From Gemmatimonas aurantiaca T-27 (GTDB taxonomy: Bacteria; Gemmatimonadota; Gemmatimonadetes; Gemmatimonadales; Gemmatimonadaceae): a stretch of DNA of 64,000 nt. Below the pieces are notes generated by a model, which worked only from the letters and a program-made list of their open reading frames with translations, did not search any database and was not told the origin of the DNA. Shown here in pieces: positions 1 to 8,670 of the stretch. The position numbers and the translations under genes are program-made. The stretch lies in NCBI RefSeq assembly GCF_000010305.1, contig NC_012489.1, positions 2,487,646 through 2,551,645 of the forward strand. The letters are read 5' to 3'. Each line of letters opens with the position of its first letter. Position 1 is the first letter of the stretch.

Positions 1-1839
1 AGGACTGGTGTGTTCCCGAATGCGCCGGCCAATGGCCTGCTGCAGGGACGCATCCAGAACCTGCCCTTCGCGCAGCCGTACAAACAACACCACGCGCGAG
101 TCCGGTCCGTCGGCGCTTTGGTAGCGCTGTTCCACCACGAGCGACTCGAGAACCTCGGGGATCTGTTCGACCTGACGGTAGATCTCCGCTGTGCCGATGC
201 GCACCCCGCCAGGATTGAGCGTCGCGTCGCTGCGCCCATGAATGATGAGCCCATCATGAGCCGTGAGTTCCACCCAATCGCCGTGTCGCCACACACCGGG
301 GAAATGCTCGAAGTAGGCAGCCCGATACACGGCGCCATCGGGATCATTCCAGAACGCCACCGGCATGCTCGGAAACGGTTTGGTGCACACCAACTCACCA
401 GGTTCCTGCGTCACCGGCTGCCCCTCGTCGTTCCACACATCGACAGACATACCCAGCCCGCGCATCTGCAACTCGCCGCGATACACGGCCCCCGTGGGGT
501 CACCCAGCGCGAAACAGCTCACGATGTCCGTGCCGCCACTGATGCTGCAGAGCCGAATCGACGGAGAAATATCCCGGTACACGAAGTCGTAGCTGTGTTC
601 TGCCAACGGGCTGCCGGTGGAGAGGATGCTGCGCAACGCGCCGAGCTTCACACTCGTGCGCGGAGTCACGCCTTCCTTCTCCAACACCGCGAGATACTTG
701 GCGCTGGTACCAAACACCGACACCCGCTCGGCCTCGGCCATCCGCCACAGAATGGCCGGATCGGGGGCCAGCGGCGCACCGTCGTACAGCACCACGGTCG
801 CGCCGAGTGCGAGCCCGGAGACGAGCCAGTTCCACATCATCCACCCGCAGGTGGTGAAGTAGAACAACACGTCGTCGGCATGCAGGTCCGTGTGCAGCGC
901 CAGTTCCTTCCAATGCTGCAACAGCGTGCCGCCGGCGCCGTGCACCATGCACTTGGGCAATCCGGTGGTGCCCGATGAATACATGACGTACAACGGATGA
1001 TCGAACGGCAGGCGCACGAACGACGGCTCCTGCGCGGCAGCATGGGCCGCCAGCACCTGATCGAACGTTTGTGCACCGGCAACACCACTGACATCGGGCG
1101 TCGTCTCGAGATACGGCACCACCCACACCGCCCGCAGCGATGGAATGGCCGCTGCGATCTCGGCGAGACGGGGCAGACAATCGATACGCTTGCCCGCGTA
1201 GCGATAGCCATCCGCTGCGATGAGCACGGTGGGGGTGATCTGTCCAAACCGATCGAGCACCCCCTTGGTGCCAAAATCGGGAGAGCAGCTCGACCACACG
1301 GCCCCCAATGATGCCGTGGCCAGCATGGCGATCACGGTCTCCGGGAGATTGGGCATCCAGCCGGCCACACGATCCCCGACGCCGACTCCCTGCGCGGCCA
1401 GGGCTGCCGCACACTGCGCCACGCGCGTCGCCAGTTCGGCAAACGTCAATCGTTGCTGTGCCCCCTGCTCGTTCCACGCGACAATGGCCAGCCCATCGTC
1501 CCGTCGGCGCAGAAGATGTTCGGCAAAGTTGAGTCGTGCCTCGGTGAACCAGCGCGGACCAAGCACCGGATCCGGCGGTGCCATGCGGTCCCCACCCACC
1601 AGGACCTCACGCCACGGCGCATCGGCAGGTCCGGGACCATCGGCCATGATATCGGCCGCACGCCACACTTCCTGCCAGAAACGTTCGGGATGTTCCACCG
1701 ACCATCGCTGCAACGCGTGCGCGTCACGTACGGCGGCAGGCACCACCTCGCGTTGCGTCAGATCCTGCAGAAACTGCTGCAAGCGTGTCGCGGCGACCGC
1801 GTCCGCGCTCGGCGTCCAGAGTGGCAAAGAATCAGTCAC
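1..1839 (-). CDS. aacS: Acetoacetyl-CoA synthetase (acetoacetate--CoA ligase), C-terminus beyond window
   Basis: This adenylate-forming enzyme activates acetoacetate to acetoacetyl-CoA using ATP and CoA in the cytoplasm. The first 613 codons lie in the window, against about 650 residues for the family. The N-terminus has the family's PLW-x-PS opening followed by a WSVEHPERFW segment. The AMP-binding loop YSSGTTGLPK lies near residues 286-296. I place the start at the GTG at 1839, 25 bases after the stop of the small upstream gene, because a stop at 1864-1866 closes the frame just upstream. The symporter gene further upstream suggests that the acid is imported and then activated. The family is assigned from the motifs; the substrate rests on resemblance to AacS rather than to acetyl-CoA synthetase. 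Confidence 0.88.
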   Translation of the reverse strand, partial: MTDSLPLWTPSADAVAATRLQQFLQDLTQREVVPAAVRDAHALQRWSVEHPERFWQEVWRAADIMADGPGPADAPWREVLVGGDRMAPPDPVLGPRWFTEARLNFAEHLLRRRDDGLAIVAWNEQGAQQRLTFAELATRVAQCAAALAAQGVGVGDRVAGWMPNLPETVIAMLATASLGAVWSSCSPDFGTKGVLDRFGQITPTVLIAADGYRYAGKRIDCLPRLAEIAAAIPSLRAVWVVPYLETTPDVSGVAGAQTFDQVLAAHAAAQEPSFVRLPFDHPLYVMYSSGTTGLPKCMVHGAGGTLLQHWKELALHTDLHADDVLFYFTTCGWMMWNWLVSGLALGATVVLYDGAPLAPDPAILWRMAEAERVSVFGTSAKYLAVLEKEGVTPRTSVKLGALRSILSTGSPLAEHSYDFVYRDISPSIRLCSISGGTDIVSCFALGDPTGAVYRGELQMRGLGMSVDVWNDEGQPVTQEPGELVCTKPFPSMPVAFWNDPDGAVYRAAYFEHFPGVWRHGDWVELTAHDGLIIHGRSDATLNPGGVRIGTAEIYRQVEQIPEVLESLVVEQRYQSADGPDSRVVLFVRLREGQVLDASLQQAIGRRIREHTSP

Positions 1840-1863
1840 ACCACAAAAGGCAGGGGGAAACGA

Positions 1864-2142
1864 TCAGCGCACTTCGTGCTGGGCGAGCATCACGGCACGG
1901 CATCCTGGGCCGTGCGCTTCGCAGTACCAGCCGTGGCGATCGTGAAAAACCAGGTGGGGGGCGTCATTCGGCCGCAGTCGCACCCGCACAAGATGCTCCA
2001 CCCCGGTACGCGGCCCCACGATGGATCGCGCATCGAGCACGTCCACCACGGGCGTCACCGGAAAGAGATCGAGTTGGGTGGGAGCGAACACCTGAGCGTC
2101 GTCGTCCGCACGGCGGTTCGACGATCGACGAGGCGGGCTCAT
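1864..2142 (-). CDS. Conserved hypothetical protein, 92 aa
   Basis: I do not recognise this small protein. The first 20 or so residues are rich in Arg, Ser and Asp. The rest looks like a compact beta-rich domain with the stretches LVRVRLRPND and HLVFHDRHGWYCEAHG. I prefer the ATG at 2142, which has an AGGG about nine bases upstream, over a TTG at 2169. It lies between the symporter gene and aacS on the same strand with short spacing, so it probably belongs to that operon. There is no signal peptide or membrane segment, so a cytoplasmic role is likely. Confidence 0.6.
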   Translation of the reverse strand: MSPPRRSSNRRADDDAQVFAPTQLDLFPVTPVVDVLDARSIVGPRTGVEHLVRVRLRPNDAPHLVFHDRHGWYCEAHGPGCRAVMLAQHEVR

Positions 2143-2242
2143 CGCGGGCCCTGACGAGTCATGCTCCAATCCTCGCTACGGTACGTCTCCTGCGCCAGCG
2201 GGGTGCCCCCGTGGCCCCCCTCATCGGGGCATGCGGGTCATG

Positions 2243-3775
2243 TCAGGCATCCATCACGGCCTGTACATCGAGCGGAATGCCGCCATCGGCCGGTCCGCGC
2301 GAAGCCCAGGACACGGCGAAGAACACCAGCAGCGACGCCACCAGTGCGATCGCGGTGGCCGTCACACCGGCGGGGAATGTGAACGTCTTGAAGTAGGCCA
2401 GCGTCTCGAGTCCGAGCGTGACCACCATGCCCGTGGCGATGGACCAGAGCGCGCCGGCCCGCGTGGCCCCCTTCCAATTGAGACCGATGGCCAGCGCCGG
2501 CACGAGCGTGGAGGCAAAGAGTCCCCATCCAAAAATGCCGAGAAAGGCCACCACCGCGCCGGACCATTGTGCCACCGCCGCGGATACGAGCGTGATCACC
2601 ACGGTCCAGATGCGGCCCCATCGCAGTTCGTCGCGCACGCGCCACCCGAAGGCCACCGGCAAGTCATGGGTGAATGCCGCGGCTCCGATGCTCATGAAAG
2701 AGTTCACCGTGCTCATGATGGCGGCGGCCACCGCTGCGAACACCAGCGCCGCCAACGGCACGGGCGTGAACTGCAGCAGAAACGCCGGCGTGGCATCGTC
2801 CGCACGCAGCAACGGTGCCGCCCGGCCCTGCAGTACCAACGCTTTCATCGCCAACCCGACACCCACGAACAGCAACAGCGTGAGGGTGAGGGCGATGGTC
2901 ATCATCGTGGGATACCACTTGAGCTTCCGCGCATCCCGCAGCATGAAGTACTTGTGCGCAACATGTGGTTGGCCAATGGCTCCCAAGCCAAACACAAAGA
3001 AGAACGACAGCGCCGCCAGCGGCGACAGCTTGCCCCATGGGGAAAGCAGCACCGGATCGTGGGCCAGCAACGTGCGCGAGATCTGTGACAGTCCGCCCGC
3101 GCTATCGAGCGCCAGCCAGAAGACCAGTGTCGAGGCACCCGCCATGAGAGCGCCCTGAAACACATCGTTGTAGATGCCCGCCAGAATGCCGCCAGATACC
3201 GAGTACGCCAGGACCACGAGCGTGCCGATCCAGATGGCCGTGCCCAGCCCCACATGAAACGTCGCGTCCACCACGAGACCGAGGGCCAGCAGATTGGTGG
3301 CCATGTAACTCACCACCGCCAGAATGATCGCGACCGCAGAAAGCCCCTGCGCAGCGGGTGAGGAATATCGTGCGCCGATGGCGTCAGGGATGGTGATCAT
3401 CTCCCGGACTTCCGCCAGCAGACGCAGACGCTTGGCCAGCATCCACGCGCCCATGGTGTTGGTGAGTGACGCCGGCAGGATGATGAACACCGCCCCCAGT
3501 CCCAGTGTGTACACCAGGCCAGGACCACCGATGAATGCAAAACCGGAGAGCGTGGCCGCCATGGCCGAAATGGCCAACGTGAACATGCCGATGCCCTGAC
3601 CGGCCACAAAAAAGTCGGATGCCGATCGGGTACGGCGGGTGGCCCAGATGCCGATGATCGCCACGACAACGAAGTAGGCGATACCGACACCGGCGATGAC
3701 GGGGCGCGCGTCGTCGGGAATACTCGACGCTTGCTGCAACGCCAGGAACGTCGCGACCGGTGCAAACGCGGTCAC
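2243..3775 (-). CDS. Sodium:solute symporter (SSS family)
   Basis: This 510-residue protein is a sodium-coupled solute transporter of the inner membrane. It has about 13 hydrophobic segments, and its first half carries a GFAFIGGPGLVYTLG-type stretch and a TIPDAIGARY segment characteristic of the SSS/PutP/PanF superfamily. The GTG start at 3775 overlaps the stop of the upstream membrane-protein gene by four bases (GTGA), which indicates translational coupling. A longer open frame runs upstream but lies inside that gene and is not membrane-like. With aacS just downstream, a short-chain acid such as acetoacetate is a plausible substrate; this is inferred from context only. Confidence 0.85.
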   Translation of the reverse strand: MTAFAPVATFLALQQASSIPDDARPVIAGVGIAYFVVVAIIGIWATRRTRSASDFFVAGQGIGMFTLAISAMAATLSGFAFIGGPGLVYTLGLGAVFIILPASLTNTMGAWMLAKRLRLLAEVREMITIPDAIGARYSSPAAQGLSAVAIILAVVSYMATNLLALGLVVDATFHVGLGTAIWIGTLVVLAYSVSGGILAGIYNDVFQGALMAGASTLVFWLALDSAGGLSQISRTLLAHDPVLLSPWGKLSPLAALSFFFVFGLGAIGQPHVAHKYFMLRDARKLKWYPTMMTIALTLTLLLFVGVGLAMKALVLQGRAAPLLRADDATPAFLLQFTPVPLAALVFAAVAAAIMSTVNSFMSIGAAAFTHDLPVAFGWRVRDELRWGRIWTVVITLVSAAVAQWSGAVVAFLGIFGWGLFASTLVPALAIGLNWKGATRAGALWSIATGMVVTLGLETLAYFKTFTFPAGVTATAIALVASLLVFFAVSWASRGPADGGIPLDVQAVMDA

Positions 3776-4296
3776 GATACGCGTCCGTCGCCAGGCGATG
3801 CCACGTCCTTCGCCTGCACGGCGTGGCGTGCTGCCTGCCGCGCCGCGCGAACCCTGGCGATATCCTCGTCGGACAGCGTCAGCGCATCGAACGTGAAGGC
3901 GTACGCCACCGGCAACACGAACAGCGGCAGCAGGCCCACACCGTACAGCACCACGGCAGCGCGTGGCGGAAGTCCCAGCCACAGCGTGCTGGTCACGGTA
4001 TCGGAGGGCAAGGTCAGCGCGAGCAGGAAACCACCGGCCACCAGCACGAACACCAGTGCCATCGGCCACACCAGACGCCCGAGTGGCTTCCCGTCGCGGG
4101 CGGCGCCCAGCACCATCGTGGCCATCATGCAAAACGGCAGGGCCACCGCCATGAGGTACGGCCCCCAAACCGACACCGACGGGGGCAGGAACGCGGAGGC
4201 GTAGGCGAGCGCAATGCCCACCGTGCCAAGGACCGTGGCACGCAGCGCCATGCGATGCACGGGCGCGTTCGGGGTATGGGCATCGGTGACAGTCAT
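3772..4296 (-). CDS. Small integral membrane protein coupled to the symporter
   Basis: The 174-residue product has about five hydrophobic segments and a charged cytoplasmic tail (residues about 135-174) containing LSDEDIARVRAARQA. It overlaps the symporter start by four bases. SSS transporters often have a small membrane partner encoded directly upstream, and this could be one, although it is larger than the usual 80-120-residue partners and I cannot name its family. The start is uncertain: ATG at 4296, ATG at 4302 and GTG at 4314 are all possible and none has a clear ribosome-binding site. Confidence 0.7.
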   Translation of the reverse strand: MTVTDAHTPNAPVHRMALRATVLGTVGIALAYASAFLPPSVSVWGPYLMAVALPFCMMATMVLGAARDGKPLGRLVWPMALVFVLVAGGFLLALTLPSDTVTSTLWLGLPPRAAVVLYGVGLLPLFVLPVAYAFTFDALTLSDEDIARVRAARQAARHAVQAKDVASPGDGRVS

Positions 4297-4350
4297 GACC
4301 ATGATCAATATCACGGTGACCGGCGGAAGCGCAGCTATCTTTCGGAGACC

Positions 4351-5169
4351 ATGAACGCCTCCCCCACCCTCACTCCCCCTACACGCAACTGGTTGCGTGC
4401 TGGTGCCTCGGCGCCGGCCCCCCGCCGTCAGCGCAGTGTCTGGGTACGTGTGCTGGTGGCCCTGACCAGTACCACGGCGGTGTTTGCGACAGCCGGTGTA
4501 GTGGCCGCGGCGGCCGTGATTCCTCCCGTTGGCGCACGTCGTACGGCCCGCGACGCCGCGCTACGGGAGATCGGCGCCCAAGTGGGGACCGGCGAGCAGA
4601 TTGTCGCACAGGCGTTTGCCTCACAACGCCGCTGGACGGACATGTGGCGCGAATCGTTCGGGGTGGTGGTGGCCACCGATCGCCGGCTGCTGTACGTGGG
4701 GGCTCCTCCCACCCCGCTGCTCAAGCCCCGGGATGACGGCCCCCTCGAACTGCTCGTGGAGAGTTATCCCTACGACGCGGCGTTCACTCTCGAGCCCCGC
4801 ACGATCTGGCGTGGTCGGGGACGGGGTCTCGTGTTGCGCACACCGGCCGCGCAAGTCGACTTCATTGTCGACGACCGCAGTTGGGTCAGCGCCCAGCGTG
4901 TCGCGGTGGCCAGCGCCAAGGCCCGCGGGGTGGTATCGCGTGAGATCGAACAACTCGATGCGACCTTGCGCGCGCCGGCGCCAGTCGCAGCGGAGTACGT
5001 CTTCCACGTCGTGCGGCGTGGGGAAACGCTGACCGGACTGGCCAGGCGTTTTGGCACATCACCGGATGTCCTGCGCCAACTCAATCAACTCTCGCAGGAC
5101 GGCATTCGGGTCGGGCAGCGACTGCGGGTGCCCAAGGTCGACGTGGAAGATTCCACGGCAACGCCGTAA
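4351..5169 (+). CDS. Membrane-anchored LysM-domain protein
   Basis: This 272-residue protein has a short Pro-rich cytoplasmic head, one membrane segment or uncleaved signal at about residues 28-55, an unfamiliar middle domain (about 60-205) and a C-terminal LysM domain (about 216-261). The LysM carries the typical RRGETLTGLARRFG and NQL...IRVGQRLRVP pattern. LysM domains bind N-acetylglucosamine-containing glycans, so the protein probably sits in the periplasm against peptidoglycan. No catalytic domain is recognisable. The ATG at 4351 is preceded by CGGAG at a good distance. The gene diverges from the symporter operon and converges on the deoxyhypusine-synthase-like gene. Confidence 0.8.
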   Translation: MNASPTLTPPTRNWLRAGASAPAPRRQRSVWVRVLVALTSTTAVFATAGVVAAAAVIPPVGARRTARDAALREIGAQVGTGEQIVAQAFASQRRWTDMWRESFGVVVATDRRLLYVGAPPTPLLKPRDDGPLELLVESYPYDAAFTLEPRTIWRGRGRGLVLRTPAAQVDFIVDDRSWVSAQRVAVASAKARGVVSREIEQLDATLRAPAPVAAEYVFHVVRRGETLTGLARRFGTSPDVLRQLNQLSQDGIRVGQRLRVPKVDVEDSTATP

Positions 5170-5195
5170 CACGAGCGTCGCAGCAGAACGCGAAG

Positions 5196-5251
5196 GGGGA
5201 ACGGCCCGGTGTGGAGTCTCGAAACTCGCGACTCACCACCAGCCGTTCCCC
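5196..5251. terminator. Long hairpin between convergent genes
   Basis: The arms GGGGAACGGC (5196-5205) and GCCGTTCCCC (5242-5251) are fully complementary, and the interior also pairs partly (GAGTC with GACTC). It lies between two genes that end toward each other, so it may act as a bidirectional terminator, though no T-run flanks either side. Confidence 0.45.
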
Positions 5252-5273
5252 GGTATTCGCGATCAGCAGATCG

Positions 5274-6260
5274 TTACCAGCCGAGCACCAATGCAAACAC
5301 CAGCGGCGCGACAATACTCGCATCGCTCTCGATGATGTACTTCGGCGTTTCGATGCCGAGTTTGCCCCACGTGATCTTTTCGTTCGGCACCGCGCCGGAA
5401 TACGAACCATACGACGTGGTCGAATCGCTGATCTGGCAGAAGTAGCCCCACAGCGGCACTTCCGTGCGCTGCAGATCCTGATGCAGCATCGGCACCACGC
5501 AGATCGGGAAGTCGCCCGCGATGCCGCCGCCGATCTGGAAGAAGCCCAGCGACGCCGTCTTCGTGACTTCGGTGTAGTGCTCCGCGAGATACATCATGTA
5601 CTCGATGCCACTGCGCACCGTGTGCACGTTCTTGATGTTGCCATCGATCACGTGCGACGCGAAGATGTTGCCCGTGGTCGAGTCTTCCCAGCCCGGCACG
5701 ATGATGGGCAGGTTCTTCTGCGCCGCGGCCAGCATCCACGAGTTCTTCGGATCGATCTGGTAATACTGCTCGAGCTTCCCGCTCAGCAGGATGCGATACA
5801 TGAACTCGTGCGGGAAATACCGCTCCCCCTTCTGGTCGGCCGCCGTCCATTCATCGAGGATGGCCTTCTCGATGCGCCGGATCGCTTCCGCTTCGGGAAT
5901 GCAGGTGTCCGTCACACGATTGAAGTGACGCTCGAGCAGTCCCTGCTCCTGTTCCGGCGTCAGGTCGCGGTAGTTGGGAACCCGCTCGTAGTGATCGTGT
6001 GCGACGAGGTTGTAGATGTCCTCCTCGAGATTCGCACCGGTACAGGTGATGGCGTGCACCTTGTCCTGGCGGATCATCTCCGCGAGGGACAGGCCAAGCT
6101 CCGCCGTGCTCATCGCACCGGCGAGCGTCACCATCATCTTGCCACCCTGGTCGAGGTGGCGGACATATGCATCACTGGCATCGATCAATGCCGCGGCATT
6201 GAAGTGCCGGTAGTGATGACGGAGAAACGCCGAAACCGGCGCAGCAGAAGACTGGGTCAT
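5274..6260 (-). CDS. Deoxyhypusine synthase-like protein (NAD-dependent aminobutyl transferase fold)
   Basis: The 328-residue product matches the deoxyhypusine synthase family along its length. It retains the ITCTGANLEEDIYN, FFQIGGGIAGDFPI and NEKITWGKL segments, and the last contains the lysine (K300) corresponding to the catalytic lysine of eukaryotic enzymes. Eukaryotic and archaeal members transfer an aminobutyl group from spermidine to eIF5A, a substrate bacteria lack. Bacterial members are therefore thought to act on free polyamines, as in homospermidine-type synthesis, or on another unknown acceptor. The start at 6260 has no obvious ribosome-binding site. It lies 75 bases downstream of a helical-repeat gene on the same strand. 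Confidence 0.88.
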   Translation of the reverse strand: MTQSSAAPVSAFLRHHYRHFNAAALIDASDAYVRHLDQGGKMMVTLAGAMSTAELGLSLAEMIRQDKVHAITCTGANLEEDIYNLVAHDHYERVPNYRDLTPEQEQGLLERHFNRVTDTCIPEAEAIRRIEKAILDEWTAADQKGERYFPHEFMYRILLSGKLEQYYQIDPKNSWMLAAAQKNLPIIVPGWEDSTTGNIFASHVIDGNIKNVHTVRSGIEYMMYLAEHYTEVTKTASLGFFQIGGGIAGDFPICVVPMLHQDLQRTEVPLWGYFCQISDSTTSYGSYSGAVPNEKITWGKLGIETPKYIIESDASIVAPLVFALVLGW

Positions 6261-6335
6261 GATGGGATTCGGTATCAGGATCGGGCGTCTTGTGCCCCCA
6301 ATCTAATCGTGCGGCCCATCGCCGCCGACGCACGG

Positions 6336-8150
6336 TCAGCGGCGATCGTTCGCTCGAAAACTGCCCGCTGTACTGCGCCGCATACCCAGCCACGCCGCCC
6401 CCACCGCCAACGCGATGGCCACGGCGTTGAATCCGACCACACTCGCGCCCACCGCCAGCACCACGCAGAGCACCGCCGCGATGCGGGCGCCGGCCGCCTC
6501 GGTTTCCCGTTGCTGAGGCCCCTGCAGCAGATCGGCCGCCCGTGCCCCACCCCACCCGAGGCCGGTGGCTTCACCCTGCACCACCAAGTCGCTGGCGACG
6601 CCCATACCGGGCGTACGGGGAGTGAACGCCCGCCCGTCCCGGATGCCTTCGAATCCGGCGCCGGGTGTGTACATCACGCTGTTGGCCGCCGCGCTGGGGG
6701 CACCGGCCAGGTCCGCCGCATCGGAACGCACTTCGGGAGCGTCCGTCAGGAGAGACAACCCGAACCGGACCGGCAGCAGGGCCGCTCCATCCCGCTCGTT
6801 CCGCACAATGCCGGCGGAAGACATCGTCCAGTCCACCCCGGTGTCCGTGCGTCCGCGCTGTGGCGAGGACTCGGCTGCCTGATCCGGGCCGCCGCGCGCG
6901 CCATCCAGCAACGCCTGCACCAGACGACGTGCCCCTGGCGCCACGGCAATGCTCGACCGCTGCCAGAGACGCAGGGCCTCGGCCGGATCATGGCGACGGA
7001 GGGCGGCCAGCAGGGCGGCCAGTCCCACCGAGGGCGTTGGCCGCATCACCGTACTGGCCTCCAGGTGCCGGGTGGCATCGAGCAATTGACCGATCAGGGT
7101 ACGCGCCGCGTGCGCCTGCTCCGGTGTGCAACTGCCCATCAGTGTGCCGCCCGCCGAAAGCGCGCGCATGAGTACCCGCATATCGGCGGTGGGAAGCCCC
7201 TCGGGACGCCGCACCAGGCGCGCCCCCAATGACGCGAAGGCATGCTCCACCAGGTCGCCACCGTCGGTGGGTGACCAGCGCACGGATTCATCCACTGCGG
7301 CGGCATCGATCTCGTCGTCCAGACCCGGCCCAGCCGCGCGGGTCGTGTCGCGGGGCGTGGTACGGCTGATCGGTTCGTCGTCGGCGGGCAGGTCGATGAA
7401 CGACACCACCGACGCAAACCCCTCATCGTCGGCGGAGATCGTTTCGCGGGACTCGCGGCGTGCGCGATCGGTGGCCACGGTGCGCAGCACCGCCCGCGCC
7501 CATCCGACGGCCGGGTGATCGACAAATTGCTGCTGAACCGCCGCAACGATCTCGCTGGCGTCACTGAGATGCCCCTGGCGGGCCAGCACCACCGCCTGCT
7601 GCAAACGCAGCACCGGGTCCTCAGGCGCCGCGTCGAGGGCGTTGGTGAGGGCGGCCCGCGCACCGGACCAGTCTCCCGTCATGGCGCGGGTGACCGATTG
7701 CAGATAGCGCAGCGCGAGCGAGGTGGGTCGCAGGTCCAACCCTTCGCTGGCCACCCGTTCGCCTTCGCCAGGCAACCCCAGCACGGTCAGGGCTCCGGCG
7801 CGGAGGTACCACCCCTCCTCACTGCGCTGAGCGCCGCTCCAAACATCGTCGAGCGCCGCCAGCGCGTCCCCCGGGAGTTGACGCAGCAAGGCGGTCCGTG
7901 CCTGCGCGAGCCCCATCGCGGTGGCCCCACGCGGAAGGGGTTCGCGCGTCTCGAGCAGATCCGCCGTCTCGAACAGCGCATCCAGCGGAAGCCCACTGCG
8001 CGACAGCGGTCCGTCTGTCCCGATCCGTTCGGTCGATACCGTCGGGGTAACCCGAACAACCGCGCGTGCGCCTCCGACCGGCCGCGTAGACGTGGCCGGT
8101 GTAATCGGTGTGCCCCGAAGGCCGGGGACGCCGTTCACGTTGGAGGACAT
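6336..8150 (-). CDS. Large tetratricopeptide-like protein with C-terminal membrane segments
   Basis: The 604-residue product starts with a disordered Pro/Thr-rich region (1-50). Then come helical repeats (about 55-220) spaced like tetratricopeptide repeats, for example WSGARAALTNALDAAPEDP. An acidic linker follows, then a second helical part (about 290-420), a low-complexity stretch, and two hydrophobic segments near 555-590. It is probably a C-terminally anchored scaffold. I recognise no enzymatic motif and cannot assign a specific family. The ATG at 8150 lacks a strong ribosome-binding site. Confidence 0.65.
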   Translation of the reverse strand: MSSNVNGVPGLRGTPITPATSTRPVGGARAVVRVTPTVSTERIGTDGPLSRSGLPLDALFETADLLETREPLPRGATAMGLAQARTALLRQLPGDALAALDDVWSGAQRSEEGWYLRAGALTVLGLPGEGERVASEGLDLRPTSLALRYLQSVTRAMTGDWSGARAALTNALDAAPEDPVLRLQQAVVLARQGHLSDASEIVAAVQQQFVDHPAVGWARAVLRTVATDRARRESRETISADDEGFASVVSFIDLPADDEPISRTTPRDTTRAAGPGLDDEIDAAAVDESVRWSPTDGGDLVEHAFASLGARLVRRPEGLPTADMRVLMRALSAGGTLMGSCTPEQAHAARTLIGQLLDATRHLEASTVMRPTPSVGLAALLAALRRHDPAEALRLWQRSSIAVAPGARRLVQALLDGARGGPDQAAESSPQRGRTDTGVDWTMSSAGIVRNERDGAALLPVRFGLSLLTDAPEVRSDAADLAGAPSAAANSVMYTPGAGFEGIRDGRAFTPRTPGMGVASDLVVQGEATGLGWGGARAADLLQGPQQRETEAAGARIAAVLCVVLAVGASVVGFNAVAIALAVGAAWLGMRRSTAGSFRANDRR

Positions 8151-8212
8151 GCAGAGGAGTATCGGCGGATGGGGCCCGTTCCTGCACCCCCGCCGACGGT
8201 TTGGAGCGGGGT

Positions 8213-8503
8213 CTAGAGCAGCGCTTCGATCAGCGCCGACTCCTCATCGACCCGGACATACCCCCCGACTTCGTTCAGCCAGCGGTAGGCGCTCCCGTCG
8301 CGATCCAGGGCCAACTGGCGGCGGGTCACGCTGTGCTCGTACACCCGGAGCTCCCCCACATCCACCGGCCCTTCCACGAACCCCACGAACCAAAACGCCG
8401 CTGCCGCTTCAGACGCGGCCGTGCCGAACACAGCGGCCAAGGCCTTCTGCAGAGGCGACCAGTCGGGTGGCTGGTACTGGGGGAAGATGTCGGAATCATT
8501 CAT
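8213..8503 (-). CDS. Conserved hypothetical protein, 96 aa
   Basis: This short protein has a normal amino-acid mix with the stretches FPQYQPPDWSPLQKALAAV and AFWFVGFVEGPVDVGELRVY, and an acidic C-terminus. It has no signal peptide, membrane segment or motif I recognise. I favour the ATG at 8503 over a possible GTG at 8551. Between it and the upstream esterase gene lies a hairpin (about 8517-8540, arms GACGCCC and GGGCGTC) that may end the esterase transcript. The gene model is plausible; the function is unknown. Confidence 0.5.
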   Translation of the reverse strand: MNDSDIFPQYQPPDWSPLQKALAAVFGTAASEAAAAFWFVGFVEGPVDVGELRVYEHSVTRRQLALDRDGSAYRWLNEVGGYVRVDEESALIEALL

Positions 8504-8670
8504 GATCTGTCCGCAGGACGCCCCGAAAAATCGGGCGTCACGGATCGTCACAGGGAAGGCCGCCCGCGTTCACAAGTGGCAGTGACGCGCATCGCAAATG
8601 GCGCGGGCGCACCGATCTTCGTGTATAGCCAGGCGCCGCCGCCGATGCGACGACCGCAGAGCGACAACGA

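Noticed and set aside
500-1477. 325-codon minus-strand frame inside aacS
   Set aside because: It is out of frame with the AMP-binding motif; the aacS frame carries the YSSGTTGLPK loop and runs to the window edge.
5211-7232. 673-codon plus-strand frame across two minus-strand genes
   Set aside because: It spans the deoxyhypusine-synthase-like and helical-repeat genes in antisense and has no recognisable motif.
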